Of a DNA stretch of 64,000 nucleotides, positions 35,729-45,127 are shown piece after piece (position 1 is the first letter of the stretch; each line of letters begins with the position of its first letter). Below the pieces are notes generated by a model. The model saw only the letters and a program-made list of their open reading frames with translations, searched no databases and was not told where the DNA came from. The stretch covers positions 1 through 64,000 of the forward strand of contig CALGZA010000019.1 of the NCBI GenBank assembly GCA_937934595.1, written 5' to 3'. A program made the position numbers and the translations under genes. Source of the DNA: an uncultured Verrucomicrobiales bacterium (lineage in GTDB: Bacteria > Verrucomicrobiota > Verrucomicrobiia > Verrucomicrobiales > Akkermansiaceae).

Positions 35729-37849
35729 ATGCTAAAAAAATACATAAACCGTGAACTATCATGGATAGAATTCAACCAGCGTGTCCTCAGCGAAGCTCAA
35801 CGTGATGACCTACCACTCCTCGAAAGAATCAAATTCCTCGCCATCGCCGCATCTAACCTAGACGAATTCTTCCAAGTCCGCGTTGGCGGACTCAGCGCTC
35901 AAGTCATCGCAGGATCTAACAAAAAAGACATCGCAGGACTAACTCCCACTCAACAACTCAGCGCCATCCGCACCAGAATTAACATCATGTATCACGACTT
36001 CAGTGAACTATTCCTATCCACGCTCACACCACTACTCAACGAACAAAACATACACTTCACCACTCCAGAAAAACTCAACCACTCCCAACAAAAAAACCTA
36101 GCAGACAAATTCATCCTCAACATCTTCCCCACACTAACACCACTAGGATTCGACCTCGCAGAAAACGAACACATAACACCTCACACTCTCCCATCTAAAC
36201 AACAAATCCTCATCCTTACACTACAAGACACAGAAAAAAACACCAGAAACGTCTTCGTCCCCATCCCTCAACTCATCGACAGACTACACTACATCTCAGA
36301 AGAAAAAAATACCTTCATCATCACCTCAGAAGAACTCATCAGCCACCACGCTCACCTTCTCTTCCCAGAAGAAACCATCATCGAAAAATCACATTTCCGC
36401 ATCACCAGAAACGAAGACATCGCACTACATGATGATGAAGCACTAGACATCGCAGGAGAAATGGCAGATGTCCTCAAACAAAGAAAATTCAGCAAAGTAG
36501 TCAGACTAGAAATACCAAATAACACCTCAGATATACTCAGTAATATCATCTCTAACTACACAAAAACTAACGAAATAACTGAAGAAGACCACATCTATAA
36601 AATCAAAGGCCTCATCAACCTCGCCGAGCTCATCAACCTCGCATTCCTCCCAGGAAAAGACAACCTCAAAGACCCCATCTGGTCTCCACAGCCATCACCA
36701 GCATTCCCCGCAGAGAAATCCATGTTCGAAATCATAGCAAAAAAAGACATCCTACTCTACCACCCCTATGAAAGCTTTGAACCAGTCGTCCGCCTCATCG
36801 AAGAAGCATCCAATGACCCACATACACTCGTCATCAAACAAGTCCTCTACAGAACAGCAAGTAACTCACGCATCATCGACGCACTCATCCGTGCTGCAGA
36901 AAATGGCAAACAAGTCACCGTACTCGTTGAACTCAAAGCTCGCTTCGATGAAGCCAGAAACCTACAACGCGCTGACGAACTCCAACGTGCCGGCGTCCAA
37001 ATAGTCTACGGAGTAAAAAACCTCAAAACCCACGCTAAAATACTACTCATCGTCAGAAACGAAAACGGCAACATCAAAAGATACCTCCACCTCGGAACCG
37101 GTAACTATAACGAATCCACCGCCAAAATATACACAGACGCATCATACCTAACAGCACGCAACACATACGGAGCAGATGCCTCCGTCTTCTTTAACGCCAT
37201 CACAGGCAGATCCAAACTCACCAGACTCAAAAAACTCATCCCCGCCCCCACAGAAATGAAACGCTCACTCATCAGCAAAATAGATCGTGAAGCAAAACGC
37301 GCTAAACAAGGAGAACACGCACACATCATCGCCAAAATAAACGCACTCCAAGACCAAGACATCATCGACGCCCTCTACGCAGCATCAAACGCTGGAGTCA
37401 AAATCCAACTCAACATCAGAGGCATCTGCTGCCTCAAAACCCAAGACAAAACACTCTCAAAAAATATCGAAGTCGTCTCCATCATCGACCGCTACCTAGA
37501 ACACTCCCGCATCTTCTACTTCCACAAAGGCGGATCCCCAGAACTATTCATCGCCTCTGCAGACTGGATGACTCGTAACCTAGAAAAACGCGTCGAACTC
37601 ATGATCCCCATCGCCGACCCAAATGCAAAAAAACGCCTAACAGAAATACTAAAAACCGCATTCGAAGACAACCAGAACGCACACATCATCCAAAAAGACG
37701 GCACCTCCATCAGAAAATCTACCCCTAAAACAAAAAACAAAAAAACAAAAACCCGCCTACAAGCCATCCTACAAACATCAGCAGAAAAAACCACTAAGGC
37801 AAACACAGCCATCAGATCCACCACCTTCGAGCCACACACACCCTCATAA
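35729..37849 (+). CDS. ppk1: Polyphosphate kinase 1
   Basis: 706 residues. Makes polyphosphate from ATP reversibly. The N-terminal domain begins INRELSWIEFNQRVLSEA; the active-site histidines of the two phospholipase-D-like domains are in LKTHAKILLI (near 433) and LEHSRIFYFHKGG (near 592), with LGTGNYNESTAKIYTDAS near 455. The last 40 residues are a Lys/Thr-rich tail not present in E. coli Ppk. Co-transcribed with the Ppx-like gene. The convergent hydrolase gene ends 9 bp away, with no room for a separate terminator. Confidence 0.95.
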   Translation: MLKKYINRELSWIEFNQRVLSEAQRDDLPLLERIKFLAIAASNLDEFFQVRVGGLSAQVIAGSNKKDIAGLTPTQQLSAIRTRINIMYHDFSELFLSTLTPLLNEQNIHFTTPEKLNHSQQKNLADKFILNIFPTLTPLGFDLAENEHITPHTLPSKQQILILTLQDTEKNTRNVFVPIPQLIDRLHYISEEKNTFIITSEELISHHAHLLFPEETIIEKSHFRITRNEDIALHDDEALDIAGEMADVLKQRKFSKVVRLEIPNNTSDILSNIISNYTKTNEITEEDHIYKIKGLINLAELINLAFLPGKDNLKDPIWSPQPSPAFPAEKSMFEIIAKKDILLYHPYESFEPVVRLIEEASNDPHTLVIKQVLYRTASNSRIIDALIRAAENGKQVTVLVELKARFDEARNLQRADELQRAGVQIVYGVKNLKTHAKILLIVRNENGNIKRYLHLGTGNYNESTAKIYTDASYLTARNTYGADASVFFNAITGRSKLTRLKKLIPAPTEMKRSLISKIDREAKRAKQGEHAHIIAKINALQDQDIIDALYAASNAGVKIQLNIRGICCLKTQDKTLSKNIEVVSIIDRYLEHSRIFYFHKGGSPELFIASADWMTRNLEKRVELMIPIADPNAKKRLTEILKTAFEDNQNAHIIQKDGTSIRKSTPKTKNKKTKTRLQAILQTSAEKTTKANTAIRSTTFEPHTPS

Positions 37850-37858
37850 AAACCACTA

Positions 37859-38680
37859 TCACTTACCACCCTTACTCGTAACAGCACCAGCTAGCGCCCG
37901 CTTAATAATAAAATCACTCAACCTCCCAGACTTAAACCAACCATCCCACATATTATGCCCCTGCCCCTTAGACAACTGCACCTCAACAGACCCGCCTAAT
38001 TTCCTATAACGTGCAGCCAATAACTGAGTATTCTTCTCATAAGGAACTACCCTATCACTATCTCCATGAAGATGGAAAATCGGAACCCCCTCCTTAGCAA
38101 TCGGCACCAGAAGATCAATCGGATTATGCAGCTTCACCACCTTCATAAACTCATCCTCACCCAGCCCATAAGCCTTAGCCGCCTTCGCCACACCAGGATA
38201 ACTCAAAAGATTACATACCGGATAAATTGCACCCACTCCAGATACCTTCTTAGGATTCTCAGATGCCCAAGTATAAAGCATTAATCCGCCACGACTACGC
38301 GCCAGCAAACATGGCTTCTTAGAAAAATCACGCTCACTCACCAAGTAATCATAAAAATCACTAAAAACCTTACGCCCAGCCACATTCCCAAATGACTCAC
38401 CCACATCAACACCAACTATAGCTATACCCTTAGCTAAAAAACGCCTAAACATCCAAACCTCACTAACAGACGGCAAAACCTCCAAAGTCGGAGCATACCA
38501 CACCCACGGAGTATTCTTGCTCACATCCTTAGGTAAAATAATAAAAGCATCATAACCATTCATCCGAAAGCTCTCACCCTCCATAGGAAGCTTCTTCTTA
38601 CCCTCAGTAATCTTTACCTCACCAGAAGAACAAAGACTAAAACTCACCAATACACTAAAAATAAATAAGTAAAATTTCAT
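37859..38680 (-). CDS. Secreted alpha/beta hydrolase
   Basis: 273 residues. Signal peptide 1-19. Alpha/beta-hydrolase fold with nucleophile elbow LLARSRGGLMLY near 145, acidic residue in FHLHGDSDRVVPYEKN near 220 and catalytic His in KGQGHNMWDG near 250. It resembles the C-terminal half of the fused hydrolase at 16757-18178. A good Shine-Dalgarno (AAGGAGGG, 10 nt before the ATG) is present, rare in this window. Last gene of the SASA-DUF1592-DUF1552 string (17-bp gap), so probably works on the same substrate. Confidence 0.83.
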   Translation of the reverse strand: MKFYLFIFSVLVSFSLCSSGEVKITEGKKKLPMEGESFRMNGYDAFIILPKDVSKNTPWVWYAPTLEVLPSVSEVWMFRRFLAKGIAIVGVDVGESFGNVAGRKVFSDFYDYLVSERDFSKKPCLLARSRGGLMLYTWASENPKKVSGVGAIYPVCNLLSYPGVAKAAKAYGLGEDEFMKVVKLHNPIDLLVPIAKEGVPIFHLHGDSDRVVPYEKNTQLLAARYRKLGGSVEVQLSKGQGHNMWDGWFKSGRLSDFIIKRALAGAVTSKGGK

Positions 38681-38697
38681 AATAAATAATCCCTCCT

Positions 38698-40098
38698 TTA
38701 AATAATAAACTGCTTAATAGAACCAACCTGATCTAACTTCTTCCGAGACATCTCCAAATCCAAATCACCATAATGCTTAATCGGATTCCCATACGCATTT
38801 AACAACGTAGTATACCAATTACCCAGCGTCTTATGCCCCTCAGTACCATGATAAGGTAAACGTATATACCTACCCCTCATAGCCAACCTACACTGATCAC
38901 CCGCCAAAAGAACAATCGGAGCCTCAGTTCCATGACTATGATGCCCCTCACCATTCTCAGGAAAATACATAATCACACTATGATCAAACATACTACCACC
39001 CCCCTCAGGAGTAGCCTTAAGGCGCTCAACAATAGCAGCCACCTGATCAATATGACCCACCCTTATCTTCTCACGTATCTTGTTAGCGGACACACCACTA
39101 TAAGACTCATTATGCCCTACTGAATGAATCGATATAAGATCACCCTCATTACCAGGAAGACCTCTAACAGGAGTAGAAAGCTCATCAATCGTATAAGTAA
39201 CCACATTCGTCAACCCCGTCACCAATGCCGCTATCAAAACATCTGTCATCGCCTTCTGCTTCTCAGGATTAGTCGCAGAACGTCCACCATTCGCATGCAC
39301 CGGATCTATCTTCGGAAGATGCCTCTTTATCGCACCAGACATCTTAACTAACTTCTCATTCCTCGCTCTTATAGCATTAATCGAATGAATATGATTACTC
39401 AGCTTTAACTTCTCATAACCCCGCAGCCTAGCAGACTTAAAATCCTCTTCACCCTGCAAAAACTCTAACATCTGATTGTCAGAATCAACCGCACCCGGAT
39501 TTAACACAGACTTAAATAACTCATTATAAGCAGTCATCGGATCAGCATAACAATAATTCCGCTGATGAGCACCAGGCGCAGAATAACCAGCTACTATTCC
39601 AGATCGAAAAGAACTATAATTACCAGTCAAAGACAACTCCACATGCTCAAAAGGCGAAGGAAAAAGCTTAGCTAACTCAAAATCAATCGTCGCTCGCTTA
39701 ATCCCACTCAATGAATTCCTTCCAGACTTAAAAGCACCCATCACAGAAGAATAAGACCAGTGCCCATTCTCACTCATCTTACAAGAAAGCCCCTGTAAAA
39801 TTGACATATCCGCCTTATGCTTATCTAAACCTCGCAGCCAAACAGGCAAATCATGCTTATCTAAATCCACCTCCATCGGCTGCTTCTTTACATCCAGCGC
39901 CTTCTCCTCAGCTGAAAAAGTAGGCAAAACCAGCTCATCTGGACGTATCCCATTTGACTTACGTATAAATATAAAACGCTTCGGCACCCCCACACCAGCA
40001 CCTGCATCCTTAGCTAGCGCATGCAGCGTCCCCGGTAAAAACATCGCACCACAAGACAGCGAGCTCGCCTTCAAAAAATCTCTTCTGTTATTCATCAT
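38698..40098 (-). CDS. DUF1552 protein (Tat-exported)
   Basis: 466 residues. Twin-arginine leader NNRRDFLKASSLSCG at the start. DUF1552 landmarks: LPVWLRGLDKHKADMSILQG near 80, CYADPMTAYNELF near 185, SIHSVGHNESYSG near 325 and MYFPENGEGHHSHGTEAPIV near 380. DUF1552 proteins are paired with DUF1592-type cytochromes in Planctomycetes and Verrucomicrobia; biochemical function is unknown. It follows the DUF1592 gene after 11 bp. Two ATG codons stand at the start; either may be used. Confidence 0.88.
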   Translation of the reverse strand: MMNNRRDFLKASSLSCGAMFLPGTLHALAKDAGAGVGVPKRFIFIRKSNGIRPDELVLPTFSAEEKALDVKKQPMEVDLDKHDLPVWLRGLDKHKADMSILQGLSCKMSENGHWSYSSVMGAFKSGRNSLSGIKRATIDFELAKLFPSPFEHVELSLTGNYSSFRSGIVAGYSAPGAHQRNYCYADPMTAYNELFKSVLNPGAVDSDNQMLEFLQGEEDFKSARLRGYEKLKLSNHIHSINAIRARNEKLVKMSGAIKRHLPKIDPVHANGGRSATNPEKQKAMTDVLIAALVTGLTNVVTYTIDELSTPVRGLPGNEGDLISIHSVGHNESYSGVSANKIREKIRVGHIDQVAAIVERLKATPEGGGSMFDHSVIMYFPENGEGHHSHGTEAPIVLLAGDQCRLAMRGRYIRLPYHGTEGHKTLGNWYTTLLNAYGNPIKHYGDLDLEMSRKKLDQVGSIKQFII

Positions 40099-40109
40099 AT
40101 CAATCAGTA

Positions 40110-43100
40110 TTAATCTGCTTTGCGGTAAATAAAGGAATCCGAGCTCAGCAGAGAGACAATGACAGCATCAAAGCTCCCACCACTCTCAACATAAGCCCTA
40201 TCTGCATCAATAAGCGTCTTCGAGTCAGATAACAGCTCATTCCTACCCATAAAATATCGAAATGCATGCCGTATCACAGACTGCCTCACTCGAGATGACC
40301 GTGAAAGACGATCCGCCAAATCAATAGCATCACGCACCTTACCATCCAGCTTCTTATCTCCCGTCCCAGAAAGACTCCCTCTACTATCTACAGCCAGTGT
40401 CTTATAAGTATCCCTCAAGTCAACATGAGGCGCCGCTTTCAAAAGTCCCTTTTTAATCAAATTCTCCGGATGCTCCAGTGACTCCTTCTTTCGCATCCTA
40501 CCAAAATCATCATACATCTCAAAAGCATAACCCAGCGGATTCATACGCTCATGACATCGCCAACACGCCTTCTTCTCAGTAAGCTTAGCCAAACGCGTCC
40601 TCAACGTATTATGATGATCTTCAGGAATAACAGCCTCAACCGTAATCGGAATATCTGGAATAGTCCCAGCTAATAGCTTCTCCCTTATCCATTTCCCACG
40701 GTGTATCGGATCCGTCTCAGTATTCTGTGAATAAGCAATAAGCCATGCAGGATGAGTCAACATACCCTTACGATAGGGCATTTTAGCAGGCTGCTCCATC
40801 GGGTAATCCCACTTATCTAATGCAACATTAAAAAACTTAGCCACCTCTATAGAACCTATCCTATCACCAGTCCTCGTCGCCGCATTACTTGGCCCGTGTG
40901 CCGGAAAAGAATCATAAGGCGCAGGAGCCTTCTGACCCTTCTCCAACCTCATCGTAAAACTCTTCATTGCCGCTTTAAATGACCTCAGCGACCTCACCTC
41001 TCCCTTACCTCCCTTGCCATCTAATCCCTTAGCATCAAGCACCCGCATGTTCGCCTTAATCAGAAAATCCTTATGCTTGAACAAATCCCCAGCCTCAAAC
41101 TCCTCCCAGCCTTTATCCTTAAAATACTCATATATCTCCTTAATCCGTAAAGACGCCTTCTTCATCGCCTCATTATCTCCAGAATGAAACACATAAAAAT
41201 CCTCAGTATCTAACAGCCTCTCTATCACATTCTTATCCTTCCGTAATATATGATCCACAAGCATGTCCGCCTCACTAACAAGATGACCCTTAGCATTATC
41301 ATAGTTACCCCCAAATCGCTTATTATCCTTAAAAATAGGAAGTAATTTCTGATAACCAAAAAACTCCCTAAAAAACCTCAACTTCCGGATCGGCAGATTA
41401 GTAATATTCCCCCTACGCAAGCGCTCCACAGACTCATCGATAATATAAAACTGATCACGCTTCTTCAGCATCCTCACAACCTCACGCCTATAATCATCCC
41501 GTGTACTAAGCTTACCCTCACGAACAGCCTTCAATAACTCAACATCAGGACTACTATCAGTAATCGCATAAGCAAGTGCATAACTAGCATCAAATGCAGA
41601 CATCATCCGCCTACCATGCTCATCAGCCTCACCCACACCATGCTCCTGACGGTAAACAAAATCCGAACGTAAAATCAGCGTCTCCAAAAGCTTCTGGATA
41701 GCCCCAAGCTTGCCCAAGTTCGTTATATACTTCTGCATCAAAGACACATACTGCTCACTCTCTTTACCCGTCGGAACTCGCTCATGAACTTTGAAAAAAG
41801 CCTCACTGACCAATTGCTTTAGTAATCTAACATCTAGCAATCCAGCTCTACTCAGCTCAGCTCCAAACTCAGCCTTCCAGATCACATTACACTTATCTAT
41901 GATATCTAAATAACTATCACCCTTCTTCCTGCATTTTAAAATCGTCTTACGCACCACCTCCATCTCAGACTCAGCCAGCGGTCGATAAACGTGCACCCTA
42001 TGTTTTGCATCCAAACGATGTGTCTTGATATCACTCCGCCACTCCTTCATATAATTTTGTAACAACCTCACACGCGCAGTAATATTACGCGCATTATGCC
42101 CAAAATTAAACCACTCCCGCTCACAGCGCCTGATCAAATCAGCATCACTCTTACTCACCTCCTCATGCCTCCGCATCGTACGGAAAATAAGAACCATCTC
42201 AGAAGGACCTAGCTTAGCAGAATGAAAACCTGCCTTCTTAACCTTCCCCTTAGCAGACACAACCTGCTTCTTCTCCACACTAGACTCAAACCTAGGCAAC
42301 AACCCAGCATGTTTTTTACCATAAAGATCAACCAACACCCTCTCTATAAACAAAGACAAAAACTTATTCCTAGATGACAAAACAGCAGCATGCCTATCCT
42401 CCATCGCCATAATCTTATTCACACTCGGCAAATACCCCCTATCCCTCTTAGCCAAGACACCAGTCATATGGATCGCTGCATTCTTCGCATTAGTTAACAT
42501 CGTTAACAAATGCCCTCCATTCAGCGTACTATTCGCATAATACCTCACTCCCGAATTCGTAGGCAAAAGAAAGGGATTTGTAAGACTAACGCGGCGCTTA
42601 TTCTCACCTATCACCAAACGACTCACCCCATCTATCTTCCTCCTTGGCTGATGCCTTAAAATACGATTAAACTTACTATTAAAAATATACTCACTAATCA
42701 ACCACCGCCTATCTCTCGTATAACCCTTAAGACCAGCATAATCACCAGAAAACAACTTCTCATGATCCACATAGTTTCCATACTGCGGCATACGTAACTT
42801 ATCCTCTAACTTAGAAGCATTATACTTCTTCAACTCAGCAGATAACCACTTCAGCATCCCTGCCCGCTCTTCCGCAGTAGGCTGCTCAGTCTCATCACGT
42901 GGAGGCATCTCCTCAAAACTAATTTTCTCCTGCATCTTATTCATCAAGTCCAGCCTCACCTCTAAAGACATTTTATCTAACTGATCCAGCCTCACATCTC
43001 CCTCCTGCTCATACTCGTCATGACAAGAATAGCAATTCGCATACAAAAGCTTCTTCATCTTCTTACTCACCTTGAAATCCACCTCTTTAGGTGAACCCTG

Positions 43101-43199
43101 TGCATAACTAGAAAACATCAACAAAGACGCAGCTAACAAAAACGGTCCAACCCTAATAACAAGGTTGGACCATTTAAAATAAAACAAAATATGAATCAT
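40110..43199 (-). CDS. DUF1592/DUF1588/DUF1585-type cytochrome domain protein
   Basis: 1029 residues. Exported: the n-region contains Lys and Arg, with hydrophobic core FLLAASLLMFSSYA (about 20-34). A cytochrome-c-like site CYSCHDEYEQEGDVRLDQL lies near 56. The rest follows the order seen in such proteins (DUF1587, 1595, 1592, 1588, 1585): SGVRYYANSTLNGGH, FRYFMGRNELLSD, and a late second motif CWRCHERMNPLGYAFEMYD near 905. It is likely a periplasmic or surface redox protein; the donor is unknown. An intrinsic terminator hairpin lies inside codons about 9-20, so expression relative to the upstream SASA gene may be attenuated. Confidence 0.88.
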   Translation of the reverse strand: MIHILFYFKWSNLVIRVGPFLLAASLLMFSSYAQGSPKEVDFKVSKKMKKLLYANCYSCHDEYEQEGDVRLDQLDKMSLEVRLDLMNKMQEKISFEEMPPRDETEQPTAEERAGMLKWLSAELKKYNASKLEDKLRMPQYGNYVDHEKLFSGDYAGLKGYTRDRRWLISEYIFNSKFNRILRHQPRRKIDGVSRLVIGENKRRVSLTNPFLLPTNSGVRYYANSTLNGGHLLTMLTNAKNAAIHMTGVLAKRDRGYLPSVNKIMAMEDRHAAVLSSRNKFLSLFIERVLVDLYGKKHAGLLPRFESSVEKKQVVSAKGKVKKAGFHSAKLGPSEMVLIFRTMRRHEEVSKSDADLIRRCEREWFNFGHNARNITARVRLLQNYMKEWRSDIKTHRLDAKHRVHVYRPLAESEMEVVRKTILKCRKKGDSYLDIIDKCNVIWKAEFGAELSRAGLLDVRLLKQLVSEAFFKVHERVPTGKESEQYVSLMQKYITNLGKLGAIQKLLETLILRSDFVYRQEHGVGEADEHGRRMMSAFDASYALAYAITDSSPDVELLKAVREGKLSTRDDYRREVVRMLKKRDQFYIIDESVERLRRGNITNLPIRKLRFFREFFGYQKLLPIFKDNKRFGGNYDNAKGHLVSEADMLVDHILRKDKNVIERLLDTEDFYVFHSGDNEAMKKASLRIKEIYEYFKDKGWEEFEAGDLFKHKDFLIKANMRVLDAKGLDGKGGKGEVRSLRSFKAAMKSFTMRLEKGQKAPAPYDSFPAHGPSNAATRTGDRIGSIEVAKFFNVALDKWDYPMEQPAKMPYRKGMLTHPAWLIAYSQNTETDPIHRGKWIREKLLAGTIPDIPITVEAVIPEDHHNTLRTRLAKLTEKKACWRCHERMNPLGYAFEMYDDFGRMRKKESLEHPENLIKKGLLKAAPHVDLRDTYKTLAVDSRGSLSGTGDKKLDGKVRDAIDLADRLSRSSRVRQSVIRHAFRYFMGRNELLSDSKTLIDADRAYVESGGSFDAVIVSLLSSDSFIYRKAD
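43138..43175 (-). terminator. Intrinsic terminator overlapping the start of the DUF1592 gene
   Basis: Read on the minus strand: AAAT, stem GGTCCAACC, a 10-nt loop, stem GGTTGGACC, then GTTTTTG. The perfect 9-bp stem (43144-43152 with 43163-43171) extends by U-G and A-U pairs to about 14, and ends in a T-run. It begins 24 nt after the DUF1592 start codon and about 30 nt after the stop of the SASA gene, so it could end SASA transcripts or act as an attenuator. Confidence 0.7.
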
Positions 43200-43202
43200 C
43201 TA

Positions 43203-44438
43203 CTACTTGCTTAGTAACTCTACCATAGCTTTACCCATTGCCTCACCTACATTCATATAAGTCTCAGGGTTCCCGCCATAATGACCACTCGAGCTACCAC
43301 CCTTAGAGTGCGGATGAGCATACACAAAGCCAACCTTACCCTTCAACTCAGGATCAGACTTCTTAGACACAGCCTCCATCGCATCCAAAATCTTCCCAGC
43401 TCCACCACCAGAACCCTTCTTAGTCTGGCCTAAAGAAGCAGCAACAAACTTTGCATCAGGCGCATCAAAATCTTTACGCAAAGCCTTTATAAGCTGAACC
43501 AAATTCTCCTCGTAACGCTCATAATGCGCAGCATTACGCATGTCTTTATCCCCCTGCCACCAGAAAAAGCCCGCTACCTCATAGCTCTTGGCTCCCGGAT
43601 AATATTTATCTAAATTAGCCAAAACCTTCTTAGCTCCTCCAATATCACCGTCATACTGACAACCTGCATACCACGCACCAGGTGCCAGCTTTGCCTTACC
43701 CTCAGGATCAGTAGGTGTACCTTTATAACCAGGCTGAATCTTACCACTATGATTATATGACTTACTCCCAGGAGGCAAAAGATCCCAACCCAGACTGCGG
43801 TTACCTATACAGCTCTTTAGTATCATCACAGGTGCTTCAGTCACATAACCTAGATGATGCCCTATACCTATCTCAGGTCCTATATTGCCATGAATTGACA
43901 TCCAGTCATTCGTTATATCCTTCGCCGCACTATTTCCAGAAGCCATAATACGCACATTCCTTACATCCTTGCGAACAGTCCAGTTACCATCTTCATCAAC
44001 TAAATAAGGATAAGTACCTTTCATCGCCACATCCTTCAAAACATTAGGCTTACCAAATCCCAGCATGTTAGACTGACCTAGTAAAATATATACCTGCACC
44101 GGCTTGCTCATGTCGGCCTCTTCCCCATCTGGGTCAGGTAACTCCTTAGGTAACTTCTTGAACACCCCTTTCTTATTCTTAGGCTTAGCCTTAGCCGCTA
44201 ACTTAACCGCCGCCTCCTTAATATAAGCTATATCTTCATCAGACAATACAGACGCTTTAAATCTCATCGTCCTGCCATTCCTCCTCTTGACCTCTACCAT
44301 ACCAGTCGCTTCATCATAAGATTTCAGCTCCGCTATAAATGTTTTCTCACCATCCGCGCTAACCCATTTACGCGCCTCAACAGCAGGAGAGAATAAGCAC
44401 ATGCCGCACAACAACAAAATTAAGTGTCTCTTTTTCAT
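43203..44438 (-). CDS. Secreted SASA-type carbohydrate esterase with SHD1-like N-terminus
   Basis: 411 residues. Signal peptide 1-22. Residues about 23-75 (RKWVSADGEKTFIAELKSYD and GRTMRFKASVLSDEDIAYI) match the SHD1-like module common in Planctomycetes and Verrucomicrobia. From about 110 the sialate O-acetylesterase (SASA/DUF303) fold follows: VYILLGQSNMLGFGK with the nucleophilic Ser, then FFWWQGDKDMRNAAHYERYE near 275 and FVYAHPHSKGGSSSGHYGGN near 375. Such enzymes remove acetyl groups from polysaccharides. First gene of a four-gene minus-strand string; 3 bp separate it from DUF1592. Confidence 0.88.
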   Translation of the reverse strand: MKKRHLILLLCGMCLFSPAVEARKWVSADGEKTFIAELKSYDEATGMVEVKRRNGRTMRFKASVLSDEDIAYIKEAAVKLAAKAKPKNKKGVFKKLPKELPDPDGEEADMSKPVQVYILLGQSNMLGFGKPNVLKDVAMKGTYPYLVDEDGNWTVRKDVRNVRIMASGNSAAKDITNDWMSIHGNIGPEIGIGHHLGYVTEAPVMILKSCIGNRSLGWDLLPPGSKSYNHSGKIQPGYKGTPTDPEGKAKLAPGAWYAGCQYDGDIGGAKKVLANLDKYYPGAKSYEVAGFFWWQGDKDMRNAAHYERYEENLVQLIKALRKDFDAPDAKFVAASLGQTKKGSGGGAGKILDAMEAVSKKSDPELKGKVGFVYAHPHSKGGSSSGHYGGNPETYMNVGEAMGKAMVELLSK

Positions 44439-45127
44439 TTATTTATTTTTATATCCTTTAAAATTATAGAATCAACTAAGAAGCCAACCATTTACTAAAA
44501 CTAATCCAAGCATACTCAATGATCTGATCTCCAGAAAAATAAACATACTCACATCAACAGAAGATGCCTCTTAACTAACTTAATTGATAACCTAAAACTA
44601 ACCCACTAAATCAACCAGTCAAGAAACAAAAATACCGTAATCCCATATAGTTATACCATTTGAACTGTTAGAATAGATTGATAGCACAACAAGATAGCAA
44701 GAGTACCAAGAGTAGCAAGGCAAGAGGAAAGCGAATAGTGGACTATGCAACTGACGAATAACGAAGCTAATCTTGATATATTGTTTTGCACTTCAAAAAA
44801 TCAGCTCTGCTGCTGGTCCCAAATATATTGAAACTACTATCAACCCAGAATAACTGTGAAAATGGTATTAAACCTAGAGAACATATAAAAGTGCAGCTAT
44901 CCTCCTCACCATAAGAAGGCGAGAAACAACAAGCAATAAAATAGCATGTATCACGAAAAACCCAGATAAATAAATAATGCCCGCCCCTTTTCTAAATCTA
45001 AAACACTACGTAATATTAATCTCAGAACCCATCTAGATTCTCGGTTTTCTAGCTTCAGCCTAGAACGTCCAAGGACACGCTCACAGTAGTGCCCAGTTCA
45101 CTAATACCAAACTCTATACTGTAAATA
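44439..45127. other. Intergenic region carrying MITE copy 1
   Basis: 689 bp between the SASA gene (transcribed leftward from 44438) and the 3' end of the S8 protease gene. It contains the 214-bp MITE at 44654-44867. The segment 44871-45127 has a short hairpin (TTCTAG, 7-nt loop, CTAGAA near 45047-45066) but no T-run; otherwise I see no gene or terminator. Confidence 0.5.
44654..44867. mobile_element. MITE copy 1 (214 bp)
   Basis: Non-coding element bounded by TACCATTT at the left and its exact complement AAATGGTA at the right, and flanked by the 3-bp target duplication TTA (44651-44653 and 44868-44870). The inverted repeats continue imperfectly to 31 bp (23 of 31 matching by my alignment, ending in TTGATAG / CTATCAA). 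It matches copy 2 at 48797-49001 over its whole length in the same orientation, with 9 extra bases (a repeated CAAGAGTA-type unit near 44700). Its G-over-C composition is opposite to the host DNA. No coding capacity, so it needs a transposase supplied elsewhere; TNA duplications are typical of the IS1031 group of IS5. Confidence 0.88.
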
